DNA of 64,000 nt from Pseudomonas poae (GCA_004000515.1 CP034537.1:2108001-2172000); one strand, 5' to 3'; positions 10,488-20,703 are shown, numbered from the stretch's first letter. Notes: generated by a model from the letters alone, not told the origin. Program-made: numbers and translations.

Positions 10488-11232
10488 AAGCGAAAGCATT
10501 GCGATCGATATCGACGACGAACAGATGAGTGGCACCTTCCTCAGCCCCAAGTCCAAAGTACCGGGGGTGTTGTTCGTGCACGGTTGGGGCGGGAGCCAAG
10601 AGCGTGACCTTGAGCGCGCCAAAGGTATTGCCGGTCTGGGTTGCGTGTGCCTGACCTTTGACCTTCGCGGGCACGCCGGCAACGGAATTCCACTGTCTCG
10701 AGTCACCCGTGAAGACAACTTGCGTGATCTGCTGGCGGCCTACGATCGGCTGTTGTCTCACCCGGCCATCGACACCTCGGCGGTTGCGGTAGTCGGCACT
10801 AGCTACGGCGGTTACCTGGCGGCGATCCTCACTTCACTGCGCCCGGTGCGCTGGCTCGCGCTGCGGGTGCCAGCGCTGTACCGCGACCAGGAATGGCTCA
10901 AGCCCAAGCGCGATCTGGATAAGGTCGACTTGATGGAATACCGCAGCACCCTGGTGCATGCCGAGACCAACCGCGCACTGCATGCGTGTGCGAAATTCAC
11001 CGGGGATGTATTGATCGTTGAATCGGAAACCGACGATCACGTGCCACACGCCACCATCATGAGCTACCGCGCCGCGTGCCAGCAGACGCATTCGCTGACT
11101 CATCGCATCATCGATGGCGCTGACCACTCATTGAGTGACCCCGTTTCACAGCAGGCCTATACCTCAATCCTTGTGGATTGGATTACCGAGATGGTGGTGG
11201 GTGAGCGGTTGAGCATCATTCAGTCCCAATAA
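10477..11232 (+). CDS. Alpha/beta hydrolase
   Basis: Serine hydrolase of 251 residues. Oxyanion-hole motif HGWGGSQ, nucleophile elbow GTSYGGYLAA (Ser near 110), acid region SETDDHVP and catalytic His in DGADHSLSD are all present, so it should be active. It resembles dienelactone-hydrolase or acyl-aminopeptidase-like esterases; substrate unknown. There is no signal peptide. It overlaps the DUF3182-like gene by 11 bases, indicating translational coupling. Confidence 0.85.
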   Translation: MTARSESIAIDIDDEQMSGTFLSPKSKVPGVLFVHGWGGSQERDLERAKGIAGLGCVCLTFDLRGHAGNGIPLSRVTREDNLRDLLAAYDRLLSHPAIDTSAVAVVGTSYGGYLAAILTSLRPVRWLALRVPALYRDQEWLKPKRDLDKVDLMEYRSTLVHAETNRALHACAKFTGDVLIVESETDDHVPHATIMSYRAACQQTHSLTHRIIDGADHSLSDPVSQQAYTSILVDWITEMVVGERLSIIQSQ

Positions 11233-11253
11233 TCTGGGCGCCCTTTAGACTGT

Positions 11254-11321
11254 CTTCGCGAGCAAGCCCGCTCCCACATTTGAAATGCATTCCAAATGTG
11301 GGAGCGGGCTTGCTCGCGAAG
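11254..11321. repeat. REP-type palindrome pair
   Basis: Near-perfect inverted repeat with arms of about 28 bases (cttcgcgagcaagcccgctc... / ...gagcgggcttgctcgcgaag) around a short spacer. This is the typical REP doublet of P. fluorescens. It lies between convergent genes and can act as a bidirectional terminator. Confidence 0.9.
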
Positions 11322-11343
11322 GCGCTAACCAGTCAGCACAGCC

Positions 11344-12291
11344 CTAAGCCGGTGCCTTCTTAACCCGCAACGCCTTCGCCTTAGCCTCCACTCCCAGGTA
11401 CATCACCAGCGCAATCAACAGCGGCACAATAAAGTAGATCGCTCGATAGGCAATCAACCCCGCCAGCAAGCTGCCGCGCGATGCCTCATGCTGCAACAGT
11501 CCAATAAACACGGCTTCAAGCACCCCAAGCCCGGCAGGGATATGAGTGACCACCCCGGCAATCGCGCTGATCAACAGCACCCCCAGCACCAGCGGATAGT
11601 CCAGCTTGGCCGGCAGCAGGGTGAAGATCACCGCAGCCATCAGCGACCAGTTCAACGCGCCCAGCGCCAACTGCAAACACGCCATGCGCAACGACGGCAA
11701 GTTGATCTCGATGCCGCGAATCGACCAGGCGCGTTTTTTCGAAAATTGGCAGGCGGCCAGGTAACCAAGGCTAACCAGCACCAGCAACGCGCCGATGCCC
11801 TGCAAGGCGCTGCTGCTGACTTTCCAGCCCGGCGGCATCGTCACCAGGCCGCTGCTGAAAATCACCCCCGCCAATGCCATGTAGCCGAACCAATTGGTGG
11901 CCAGGCTCAGGCCGAGGATCTTGGCGATATTGCCGGTGCTTACCCCCAGCCGTGAGTACAACCGATAGCGCATGGCGATGCCGCCCACCCACGCACTCAG
12001 GTTGAGGTTGAACGCATAACTGATGATCCCCACCGGCAGGATCTGCTTCCATCCCAGGTCCTGGCGGATGTAGGTGCGGCCGATCAAATCGAAGCTGGCG
12101 TAGACAAGAAAACTGCACAACGTCACTGCGCCCGCGATCAGTAACGTGCGCACTTTGAAATCGCCTAGCGTCTGCACCACCTCGCTCCAGTCGATACGCC
12201 GGGCGAGCAGGGTGAACAATACGATCAACGCCAGGAAGAACACGATGGTCAGCGGTTTCTTCCAACGCTGGAAGCGGGTTTCAGAGGTCAT
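11344..12291 (-). CDS. ybhN: YbhN/UPF0104 family membrane protein
   Basis: Integral inner-membrane protein of 315 residues with about eight hydrophobic helices, related to the lysylphosphatidylglycerol synthase membrane domain (flippase-like fold). The motif GGIAMRYRLYSRLGVSTG and the late SAIAGVVTHIPAGLGVLEAVF are typical of the family. It is the third gene of a ybhP-clsB-ybhN operon as in E. coli, so a role with cardiolipin or other phospholipid handling is likely but unproven. Confidence 0.88.
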   Translation of the reverse strand: MTSETRFQRWKKPLTIVFFLALIVLFTLLARRIDWSEVVQTLGDFKVRTLLIAGAVTLCSFLVYASFDLIGRTYIRQDLGWKQILPVGIISYAFNLNLSAWVGGIAMRYRLYSRLGVSTGNIAKILGLSLATNWFGYMALAGVIFSSGLVTMPPGWKVSSSALQGIGALLVLVSLGYLAACQFSKKRAWSIRGIEINLPSLRMACLQLALGALNWSLMAAVIFTLLPAKLDYPLVLGVLLISAIAGVVTHIPAGLGVLEAVFIGLLQHEASRGSLLAGLIAYRAIYFIVPLLIALVMYLGVEAKAKALRVKKAPA

Positions 12292-12345
12292 GGGCCTGGC
12301 TCTCGAAAGGCTTCAAACGCGGCTTGTGGGCGGGCAGCCAACCGG

Positions 12346-13542
12346 TCAGCGCAGGAAATGGCGCATCACATGAAACACCAGGAAACCCACGGTCAGTCGC
12401 CACAGCCACAAGCGCGGCGTGCGGTTTTCCGGCATGGTCTGGCAGTGGGTGTTGGCGAGGATGTCCAGGCGTTCGTAGAGCTGCTGGTTGAACGCCCGGT
12501 CGCGAATCAACACGTTGGCTTCCAGGTTCAACGACAGGCTCAAAGGGTCCAGGTTACTCGACCCCACGGTGCTCCACTCGTCGTCCACCAGGGCGACCTT
12601 GCCGTGCAGCGGGCGCTGGCAATATTCGTGGATGACCACGCCGTCCTTGAGCAGATAGTCATACAGCATGCGCGCCGCAAGCTTGGCCAGCAGCACGTCC
12701 GGTTGACCTTGCATGATCAGTTGCACGTGTACGCCACGGCGCGCGGCATTGCGGATTTCCCGCAGCAGCCGGTAGCCGGGGAAGAAGTAGGCGTTGGCGA
12801 TCACCACGCGTTTTTGCGCTTTGCTCAGCGCGTGGATATACGCCTCTTCGATGTCATCGCGGTGCTGCACGTTGTCGCGGTAAATAAGTCGTACGAGGCC
12901 ATCTGCGTTGTCGGTCGACCACAATGGCGGCCGCTGCTGGCGCCGTCGCCAACCACGCCGCGTGCGCACTTGGCGACCGCTTTGTGCCAAGGCGAAATGG
13001 TGCAGGTCGGCCACCGCCGGGCCCGTCACCTCTACCGCATAATCCTGCTTGGCTTCGGGTCCGAAATCCCCGAGGTGATCGGCAGAAAAATTGATCCCGC
13101 CGATAAACGCCACCGTCGCATCCACCACCACTATCTTGCGGTGCAGGCGGCGAAACCAGTTGGTACGAACCCCCAAGGTCTTGGAAGCCGGATCAAACAT
13201 CTGCACCGTGACCCCAGCCTGCGCCAGCTCGCCGAGAAACGATGGGCTCAGTTCTCCGCACCCAAAACCATCCAGGCTGACGACCACGTTCACGCCACGT
13301 TGCGCGGCCTCGATCAAAATGCGCTGCAGCGCGTGCCCCACCTTATCTTCGAAGAGGATAAAGGTCTCCAGCAGAATCTCGCGCTGTGCCACGCGCAGCG
13401 CATCGAACACTCGCGGGAAATACGCTTCGCCGTTCTCCAACAACTCGATCTGGTTGCCGCTCTGCCAGCCGTAATCCAGGTCACGGGCCTTGGCGTCATC
13501 CGGTGGCTGGTCGGTGGCGATGTGCTCTACGGCGATGTTCAT
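12346..13542 (-). CDS. clsB: Cardiolipin synthase B
   Basis: Phospholipase-D-superfamily enzyme that makes cardiolipin from phosphatidylglycerol at the inner membrane. Two HKD motifs are intact: HRKIVVVDATVAFIGGINFS and HGKVALVDDEWSTVGSSN. The gene is read from ATG 13542 (MNIAVEHIATD), whose ATGA overlaps the ybhP stop, rather than from the longer in-frame start. Length is 398 residues. A hydrophobic C-terminal stretch (LWLWRLTVGFLVFHVMRHF) may anchor it. Confidence 0.92.
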   Translation of the reverse strand: MNIAVEHIATDQPPDDAKARDLDYGWQSGNQIELLENGEAYFPRVFDALRVAQREILLETFILFEDKVGHALQRILIEAAQRGVNVVVSLDGFGCGELSPSFLGELAQAGVTVQMFDPASKTLGVRTNWFRRLHRKIVVVDATVAFIGGINFSADHLGDFGPEAKQDYAVEVTGPAVADLHHFALAQSGRQVRTRRGWRRRQQRPPLWSTDNADGLVRLIYRDNVQHRDDIEEAYIHALSKAQKRVVIANAYFFPGYRLLREIRNAARRGVHVQLIMQGQPDVLLAKLAARMLYDYLLKDGVVIHEYCQRPLHGKVALVDDEWSTVGSSNLDPLSLSLNLEANVLIRDRAFNQQLYERLDILANTHCQTMPENRTPRLWLWRLTVGFLVFHVMRHFLR

Positions 13543-14333
13543 AGCTCGACCTCCACCGACAGCGGCACATGATCCGAGAGGTGGGACCATGGCCGAGTAG
13601 TCAGCACGCGGGGGTTGTGCACCTTCAGGTTGCGCACATAAATGCGGTCCAGCGGCAGCAGCGGCAGTCGCGCGGGGAACGTTCGCGCGGGTTTGCCAGC
13701 GGTTTCGACGAACACTTCCCTCAGACCGCTTTGGCTCAGATCGGCACGTTGGCGCCAGTCGTTGAAATCGCCGGCGACCACCAAGGGCGCATCGGCCGGA
13801 ATCTCGCGGATACGCTGTTCAAGCAAACGCAATTGCTGTTGGCGATGCACCTCGCGCAAACCCAGGTGAATGCAGATGGCATGCACTTCCTGACCGCTGC
13901 CCGGCAGGCGCAGTACGCAATGCAGCAGGCCACGGCTTTCGTGACCGCTTTGGGAGATGTCGAGATTGTCGTAGCGCACGATCTGGAATTTCGACAGCAA
14001 CGCGTTGCCGTGGTCGCCGTGGGGATAGACCGCGTTGCGCCCATAGGCGAACTGCGGCCAGATGCTGTCGGCGAGAAATTCGTACTGCGGCATGTTTGGC
14101 CAGTCGCTGTAGCGCTGCGGATGGCGCTCATGGGTGCCGTGGATTTCCTGCAAAAACACCATGTCGGCGCCCACACTGCGCACCGCTTCACGCAGCTCGG
14201 GCAGGATGAAACGTCGATTCAGGGCGGTGAAACCCTTGTGGATATTGACCGTCAGCACCGTGAAGCGAGTGATGGCGACGCTGGGGGCGATGGGCACCCA
14301 GTCGGGAATCGCAGCCATGGTGACTCCTTTCAA
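13539..14333 (-). CDS. ybhP: Endonuclease/exonuclease/phosphatase family protein YbhP
   Basis: EEP-superfamily metal-dependent hydrolase of up to 264 residues. Motifs: LTVNIHKGF, FLQEIHG (metal-binding Glu), ICIHLGL, VVAGDFNDW and LSDHVPLSVE, the standard Asn/Asp/His catalytic set. The true substrate is unknown. The start may be ATG 14318 (MAAIPDW) instead of 14333. It is the first gene of the ybhP-clsB-ybhN operon, with a 4-base ATGA overlap to clsB. Confidence 0.88.
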   Translation of the reverse strand: MKGVTMAAIPDWVPIAPSVAITRFTVLTVNIHKGFTALNRRFILPELREAVRSVGADMVFLQEIHGTHERHPQRYSDWPNMPQYEFLADSIWPQFAYGRNAVYPHGDHGNALLSKFQIVRYDNLDISQSGHESRGLLHCVLRLPGSGQEVHAICIHLGLREVHRQQQLRLLEQRIREIPADAPLVVAGDFNDWRQRADLSQSGLREVFVETAGKPARTFPARLPLLPLDRIYVRNLKVHNPRVLTTRPWSHLSDHVPLSVEVEL

Positions 14334-14602
14334 GAGGGTGGGGGCTGACCCCCCGTTTATGGCTGACTGTGATTTTTGGCTGAAAGTTTCCGATGTCCTA
14401 CAGACGGTTCTCGGGTGCGGGAGCGCGGCCTAAAGGCAATAAAGAGTTACAAGTGGTATTGAAATGACATCACTGACGTGATCCAATTCCGCGCGATCTG
14501 TTCTCAATCAAATGATTTTGCAGGGCCTGTTCATGGATGATGCCGCTGACGCTTTTCTCGCGTCGGCAGTGGGGCTCTTTTATAAAGGCCGGAACCCACC
14601 AC
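14334..14602. other. Intergenic region between ybhP and the OmpA lipoprotein gene
   Basis: 269 bases without a gene. It must hold the divergent promoters of ybhP (-) and the envelope locus (+). A G/C stem around 14545-14570 (tgccgctgacg ... cgcgtcggca) lies just before the start of the lipoprotein gene. I see no recognisable operator. Confidence 0.5.
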
Positions 14603-16043
14603 GTGAATACTTCCCTTACCCGAAAAATCAGCCTGCTTGCCGGCGCAATCGCCCTGAGCGGCTGCGCGACGCTTAACGATGCGGGCAAAACTACGGAACC
14701 GCCATCGGCTGTGCCGGTGGCGCCATCCTGGGCGCTGGCTTGACGTATGCCATCACCGGCGATGCCAAAAGGCCGTCGTCGGCGGCGGTGTGGGCGCCGC
14801 CGCAGGCTGTGTGGCCGGCAACTTGTGGCAGAACCGCTTGCAGGAACTGGAGCGTGTGGCCAAGGAAGAGAACCTGAATATTCAGGTGCAAACCTTGCAA
14901 AGCCAGGAAGTGGCCACCGGTAATGCACGTGCGCCGGCACCGACTGACGCGGGCATCGTTGCGCAAGTTCAAGACGAAGGCATGTTCGCCACCGGCAGCG
15001 CGCAATTGAGCGCCGATGGCCAGCGCCAAGTGCGCAAGCTGGCTGCCGCCTTTGCACCCAAGCCGGGGCAGAACTCCCAGGCCGCGATCCTGGTGGTGGG
15101 GCACACCGATGCCACCGGCAGCGCGGCCACCAACCAGCGTCTGTCCGAGCAACGTGCCCGCGCCGTGGCATCGATCCTGGCCGAGCAGGGCGTTGCCCCG
15201 CAGCGCATGTTCTTCCAAGGTGCGGGGGCTTCGCGCCCGATCGCCGATAACAGCGACACCCAGCAACGGGGCAAGAACCGTCGGGTGGAAATCGTTGAAG
15301 TGACTGACCGTAATATGCTGGTCAAGCGCGTCAATGCCGAACAGAACAATACCAAGTACCTGGCACACGGCACCTCGACCGAGCCTGCGCGCACCGTGAC
15401 CAGCACTGCCAAGAGCAAGCCTGCCACTGCGGCCAAGCCTGCCGTCGAGAGCAAACCTGCCGACCCAGGCACCGCCCTGGTGGATTTCGGCGGCCAGCCG
15501 GCCAGCGACACCCGCTGGACGATGGGCCAAGCCATTGCGCCGAAAAAGGCCGGGTTTGCCCTGGTCTCCAGTGCACAAGCCAGCGACTTGCCGTCCAGCA
15601 GTTGTGAAGCGGACCGCCCGCGTGAAAGCGGCAAGGTGTTCAACCTCGCCAGCGGCCAGGCGCTCGATACCCAAACCACCACCGAATACTTGCCGGGCTA
15701 CAACAACCGCGTGTGGGCCAACCTGGTCAATGGCCATTTGGTCACGTTGTCGCCGGTCTCGATCCTGCGCGACGGCGCGAGCGTCGACCGCCAACCCTTC
15801 ATCGAAGTGGTCAAGGGCTACGACCAGGGCAACCGCAAGTCGATCAAAAGCAAAGCCGTGGCCAACACCTATGAAGGTGAGGACTTGGTGCTGTATCGCG
15901 TATTTACCCAAGACCCCAAGGCGCCGGTGTCGTGCATCGACGTCGTGTTCAGCAAGAAAAATTCCGAAGCCACGGACGGTGCGTTGTTTTACTCCCGTAC
16001 TCGTGAAGCCTTCACCACCCGTTTCGTGCCGATTCGCGCGTAA
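14603..16043 (+). CDS. OmpA-domain lipoprotein (two frameshifts)
   Basis: Outer-membrane lipoprotein predicted to bind peptidoglycan. Read from GTG 14603, it has a signal peptide ending in the lipobox ALSGC (Cys21). A glycine-zipper-like segment follows (GCAGGAILGAGLTYAITG, AVVGGGVGAAAGCVAG), then an OmpA/MotB domain at about 120-240 (LVVGHTDATGSAATNQRLSE, RAVASILAEQGV, RRVEI). A C-terminal region of about 200 residues has no domain I recognise. One A is missing at each of two A-runs (near 14690 and 14775); corrected length is 480 residues. It heads a tight cluster with the membrane protein at 16062 and the vWA-like protein at 17646. Confidence 0.85.
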
Positions 16044-16061
16044 GACTCAAGGAAATACACC

Positions 16062-17645
16062 ATGGAAGAGTTCAGCTTCAATGCGCTGACGGCCCTGCTC
16101 TGGGCCAACAAGTTGATCACCGGGCTGGTGATTTCCACGCTGCTGGCGGCCATCCTGATCCAGGCGTACTGGGACAAAGTGGGCTACTTCGTGATGCGCG
16201 TGTGGCACGGTGTGCCGCTGATCGGCAAGGTGGCGCGTTTGTCCAAGCAAAGCCTGATGCTTGATTCCCACGGCTGGCCGAAATCGGAAAGCGAACTGTG
16301 CGACGCGTACTACTCGCGCTACGAAAAGATCGGCGCGAAAGACGTCGATTTCTTCAACAAAAGTGAATCCTACCTGCGCACCATCGGTGAGCGCGGCCGT
16401 CGCGAACGGCCGTTCTGGGTGTTTGCGCTGATCTTCATGCTGATCATGTTCGAGGCCGTGGGTTTTGCCTACGTGCTGGTGCCGTTCATCAACCAGAACC
16501 TGTCGGCCAATGACCAAAGCTGGATGGGTTGGTTGTTCGCCTTCCTGTTGGCTGTTGCCTCGGCGATCCTGGCCGAAGTGACCGGCCGCGCCGTGCATAA
16601 AAACGCCCTGATCAGCAAGGCACGCCACTGGTGGGAAAACGATCCGGAAGCAGATCGCCCATCCCAGCTCAAGGAACTGCCGGGTATCGGTATCAAAGAC
16701 ACTGACAGCGACAAGGACGGCAAGGATTACAGCCGCATTCTGGCGCGCATCAACACCAACCACACGGTGACGCCGAGCCGTGGCTGGATGATCACCACCG
16801 GTATCTGGATTGCGATCATTGCGATCGCCGCGTTCGGCATCCGCACCATGCAGCTCAAGAGCATCGAGACCGAAATGGTCGGCAGCCCGCATGCGTTTGC
16901 CCAGCAGAACTACGAGTCTGCCAGCCCGTTTGAATTGCCAGCCGACTCGGCGGCGATCAACGATCAAGCCGACAAACAAACCCTGACAGACAAGATGGAC
17001 GCGATTCGTAAAGCGTCGCTGATTACCTTCATCGTCCTGTCGGTGATCTACATCGCGATTCAGATCACCAGCATCTGGCTGGCGTCGATCTTCGGTTTTG
17101 CCGGTGTGGAATCCAAGACAGCCTGGGAGCACACCCACAAGTTCTCCAGCAGCGAGGCCCTGGAAAACTGGATGCAGAGCCAGCGCGTGGAAATTGCTTC
17201 GCATGCCGATCACAAACTGAGCAAGTTGCAGCTCAAACTGGCCGGTCGCTCGACCACCAATGCCCAGCAGCAGGCGGCGTTGACCAGTGCGCACAATCGC
17301 AACTTCGAAACGTACCTGGAGCGCAAGCAGGCGATGCCGGGTACGCCGAAAGCGGCGGCCAAACCCGTCACGGCACCGGTTGCTCCGATTGTATCGGCGG
17401 CTCCAGCTGCTGCGGCCGCACCGGTTGTGGCTGAAGTGGCCGCACCTGTAGCCGCACCGATTGAGGCACCCGTGCCAGTCGCAGCGCCTGCCAACCTCGA
17501 CGCCCTGCGCAGCAAGGACCTCACGGCCTTCAGCGAAGAGCAGCTGGCGACCATCAGCCGCGCCAAGGGCCACGCACTGGAAGACGTGCTGGCGCTGCGG
17601 GCTGAACAGCAGTTGCTCAAAGACTTCGACGCGACAGGTGCCTGA
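16062..17645 (+). CDS. Multi-pass membrane protein of unknown function
   Basis: 527 residues, intact. Hydrophobic segments are visible near residues 14-35, 120-145, 155-175, 240-260 and 325-352, separated by charged loops. The C-terminal third has a likely helical region (LKLAGRSTTNAQQQAALTSA) and an Ala/Pro/Val-rich linker typical of long flexible envelope segments. I recognise no catalytic motif. It lies 18 bases after the OmpA lipoprotein and directly abuts the vWA-like gene (TGAATG), so the three are almost certainly one operon and perhaps one trans-envelope complex. Confidence 0.75.
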   Translation: MEEFSFNALTALLWANKLITGLVISTLLAAILIQAYWDKVGYFVMRVWHGVPLIGKVARLSKQSLMLDSHGWPKSESELCDAYYSRYEKIGAKDVDFFNKSESYLRTIGERGRRERPFWVFALIFMLIMFEAVGFAYVLVPFINQNLSANDQSWMGWLFAFLLAVASAILAEVTGRAVHKNALISKARHWWENDPEADRPSQLKELPGIGIKDTDSDKDGKDYSRILARINTNHTVTPSRGWMITTGIWIAIIAIAAFGIRTMQLKSIETEMVGSPHAFAQQNYESASPFELPADSAAINDQADKQTLTDKMDAIRKASLITFIVLSVIYIAIQITSIWLASIFGFAGVESKTAWEHTHKFSSSEALENWMQSQRVEIASHADHKLSKLQLKLAGRSTTNAQQQAALTSAHNRNFETYLERKQAMPGTPKAAAKPVTAPVAPIVSAAPAAAAAPVVAEVAAPVAAPIEAPVPVAAPANLDALRSKDLTAFSEEQLATISRAKGHALEDVLALRAEQQLLKDFDATGA

Positions 17646-18476
17646 ATGAATATCCTGCGGCTTTTCTGCGCTTTGCTGTTGATGCCGTTGTTGGCGGTGG
17701 CCGGTGAGCGCAACGACATCCCGGACTGCTACGCGTACGCCAAGGTCGGTGAGTATCGTCCCGCGCACAGTGGCAGAGAGCTGACGGTGATTATCGACCA
17801 GACGATCCCGATGCCCGAGGTGATCCAGAAAGCCACCTGGGCCCAGGTGCAGCGCTTCGTACAGCCGGGCGACAAGGTGCGGCTGTACAGTTTCTCGGCA
17901 TTTGTACCCGGGCAGTTCATGCAACTGCGCTTCGCCGGTGAGCTCAATCAGGGCATCGATGACAAGGTGCGCAATAACGTCGGCATGCAGTCACTGCGTA
18001 CTTTCGATACGTGCCTGACCGAGCAGCGCAGTTTCTTCAACAAGACCTTGGGCAAGGTGTTCGTGACCACGCTGCGCGAAGCCTCCGAGGACATCGCCCG
18101 TAGCGAGATCTTCCATTCGCTGCGTGAGATCGGCAACGACCTGGGCCAGCAACCGGCGCAGGAACGGGTGGTGTTGTTGGTGTCTGACATGCTCGAAAAC
18201 AGTGATTTCGGCAGTTTCTACGCCAACAATCGGATTCGTGACTTGCAGCCTGCCGCTGAGCTCAAACGAGTCGCAGACAAGGGCTTGTTCGCCGATCTGC
18301 AAGGCGCACGGGTGTATGTAGTGGGTGCTGCGCTGGTGACCAAGGACATCAAGCAGGCCTATCGCTCGGGCAAGACTATCCAGGCGTTGGAAGACTTCTG
18401 GAAGGGCTGGTTCGCCGGTTCCAACGCGCAGTTGGTGGCGTTTGGTGCGCCGAGCCTGAATGTCGACCTGAAGTGA
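17646..18476 (+). CDS. Secreted vWA-like periplasmic protein
   Basis: 276 residues with a clear Sec signal peptide (MNILRLFCALLLMPLLAVAG). The body looks like a von Willebrand A Rossmann fold: a first strand with a MIDAS-like start (LTVIIDQTIPMPE), and a later strand-loop (RVVLLVSDMLENSDFG). The usual DxSxS is DxTxP, so metal binding is uncertain. The start codon follows the upstream stop without a gap. It probably binds the membrane protein or the lipoprotein of the same operon. Confidence 0.7.
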   Translation: MNILRLFCALLLMPLLAVAGERNDIPDCYAYAKVGEYRPAHSGRELTVIIDQTIPMPEVIQKATWAQVQRFVQPGDKVRLYSFSAFVPGQFMQLRFAGELNQGIDDKVRNNVGMQSLRTFDTCLTEQRSFFNKTLGKVFVTTLREASEDIARSEIFHSLREIGNDLGQQPAQERVVLLVSDMLENSDFGSFYANNRIRDLQPAAELKRVADKGLFADLQGARVYVVGAALVTKDIKQAYRSGKTIQALEDFWKGWFAGSNAQLVAFGAPSLNVDLK

Positions 18477-18502
18477 ACGATCGCAGTTAAAACCCGTCAG
18501 TT

Positions 18503-18524
18503 CCTTACAGACCCTTCTGTAAGG
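18503..18524 (+). promoter_or_regulatory. RNA hairpin covering the ribosome binding site of the MscS gene
   Basis: Perfect 8-base inverted repeat ccttacag / ctgtaagg with a 6-base loop. The right arm includes most of the Shine-Dalgarno AAGGAG (18521-18526) that precedes the TTG start at 18536. In mRNA the hairpin could mask ribosome access. Confidence 0.5.
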
Positions 18525-18535
18525 AGCCCGGTGTT

Positions 18536-20616
18536 TTGCGCAATCTCAAGACTGCATTACTGCTGGCTGCGCTGCTGTTATTCGGCAGCGGCGCACTGCA
18601 AGCCGCGACTGCAGCGGCACCTGAACCCGCCGCGAAACCTGAGTTGTTGGTAGAGGGTGGCCTGCTCGGTGCCATCAGCTCCAGCATCGACGATGTGCAG
18701 GACAAACTCGACCTCAACCAGAACCTCATCGATGCCTGGCGCTTGCGCGCCGATCGGGCGGCGGATGAGGTCGGGCGGCTGGTCGACCAGACTTCCGAGC
18801 GCTCGCCATGGAGCGTGGCTGGCGACTTCCTGCTGTTGTCCGGTGTGTGGATCGGCGCCTTTGCCGTGTTGACCCTGCTTGGGCGCTTTCTTGTGCAACG
18901 CTTGAGCCGGCGCGGGTTTGTCGCGCAGCGTCAGCGCTTGCGAGCGGTGCTTGGCTATGTGGTGCCCTACACGATTCCTGCGTTGATTTGCCTTCCGCTT
19001 ACTCTGTCTGCCAGTCACTTTCTTGCGACGTCGGTGGGGCGTGCGCTGGCGCTGTGTTTTGCCTACGCCACCAGCAGCGGTATCTTTTCCACGTCGATGC
19101 TGTTGTGCGTCATCGTCATGTTCAACGTCGGCCACAAGCGCCCCGCGGTACAGATTATTCGCGACTACTGCCCCAAGCCGCTGTTCCTGATTGGCTTCCT
19201 CGCTGCCCTGAGCGATGCGCTGACCAGCCCGCAAATCGCCCGTCAATTGGGTGGCAATATCACCAGCAGTATCGCGGTGTTTACCGGGCTGTTTGCGGCG
19301 GTGATCTTTGGGGTGTTGGTGGTGCGCTTGCGCCGTCCGGTGGCCCATCTGATTCGTAATAGACCGTTGGCCCAACGCCTCAAACACCCGGCGTTGCAAC
19401 AATCGCTGCGGGTGTTTTCCGGGCTGTGGTACTGGCCGATCCTGCTGATGGTGCTGGTCTCGGCAATCAACCTGATCGGCGCCGGCGACGATAACCAGAA
19501 AGCCCTGCGTTGCGCGCTGTTTACTACCATTTTGCTGATCGGGACTGTGTTCCTCAGCACTGTGCTGCAGCACCTGTTCAAGTCCCGCAGCCAAGTGGCG
19601 ATCCAGCGCAGCAGTGCCTACAAGGAGCGTTTCCTGAGCCTGTTGCACGCGATTCTGCGCATTGTCATGGCCATTGCGTTCATTGAGATTCTCGGGCGGA
19701 TCTGGGGTGTGTCGCTGTTCGAGTTTGCCCAGCGCAATTCGGTGGGCCGGGCGATCATGACTCCCTCAGCAGCATCGGCCTGATCCTGCTGATGACCTGG
19801 TTGTTCTGGGTGGTGCTCGACACGGCGATCCAGGAAGCGCTGAAACCGCCGGTGAACAAGCGCTCCAACCGCCAACCGAGCACTCGGGTAAAAACCATCC
19901 TGCCGCTGGTGCGTAACGCGGTGAAGATCATCCTCGTGGTGATCTGCGCGATCACCACCATGGCCAACCTGGGCATCAACGTCGCGCCGCTGCTGGCGGG
20001 TGCCGGTGTGGTCGGCTTGGCCATCGGCTTCGGCTCGCAGCAATTGGTGCAGGACGTGATCACCGGTTTGTTCATCATCATTGAAGACACCTTGTCCATC
20101 GGCGACTGGGTGGTGCTCGACTCCGGCCACGCCGGCACCGTCGAAGGCCTGACCATTCGCACCTTGCGCCTGCGTGACGGCAAGGGCTTTGTGCACTCGG
20201 TGCCGTTTGGGCAGATCAAGGCGGTCACCAACCAGTCGCGGCAATTTGCCTATGCGTTCTTCTCGGTGCAGTTCACCTATGACACCGATGTGGACAAGGC
20301 CGTGGAGCTTATTCGCGAGGCGGGGCAGTCGATCCGTGACGACGTGTTCCTCAAATACAACCTGCAGGGGCCGCTGGAGGTGTTTGGCGTCGACAAGATG
20401 GACCTCAACGGCGTGGTGCTCACGGCGCAGTTCCGCACCGTGTCGGGCGGGCAATACGCGGTAAGCCGTGCGTTTAACCAACGGTTGAAAAAGCTTGTGG
20501 ATAACTGTGACGAGGTGCAGTTCGCGCAGACTTATCCACAGCAGGTCCTGGTGCCTGCGCGAGCGCCCCTTGAGCATGAACCTGCGGAGGCGGGCGCGAA
20601 GATAGTTAATCCGTGA
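18536..20616 (+). CDS. Large MscS-family mechanosensitive channel (one frameshift)
   Basis: Inner-membrane mechanosensitive channel, 693 residues after correction, comparable to E. coli YbiO. It has a signal peptide (MRNLKTALLLAALLLFGSGALQA), a periplasmic coiled region, several TM helices, then the MscS core: pore helix with GAGVVGLAIGFGSQQLVQDV, followed by the beta domain IGDWVVLDSGHAGTVEGLTI. TTG 18536 is chosen because AAGGAG lies 9 bases upstream and no ATG fits. One C is missing near 19760 (AII|DSLSSIGL). It lies 59 bases after the vWA-like gene, so it is possibly in the same transcription unit, with translation gated by a hairpin. Confidence 0.88.
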
Positions 20617-20703
20617 CGGTTGCGCTACAAACCCGCAAAATGCAACGATTCTGGCAAATACTTAAATAGCCATCGTTCCAAACTGACCGGGCCTGCTCAA
20701 TCT

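Noticed and set aside
14603..18476. Zorya-type anti-phage system
   Set aside because: The OmpA-like domain and membrane partner recall ZorB/ZorA, but the membrane protein lacks a MotA-like pattern and no ZorC/D/E nuclease or helicase is present.
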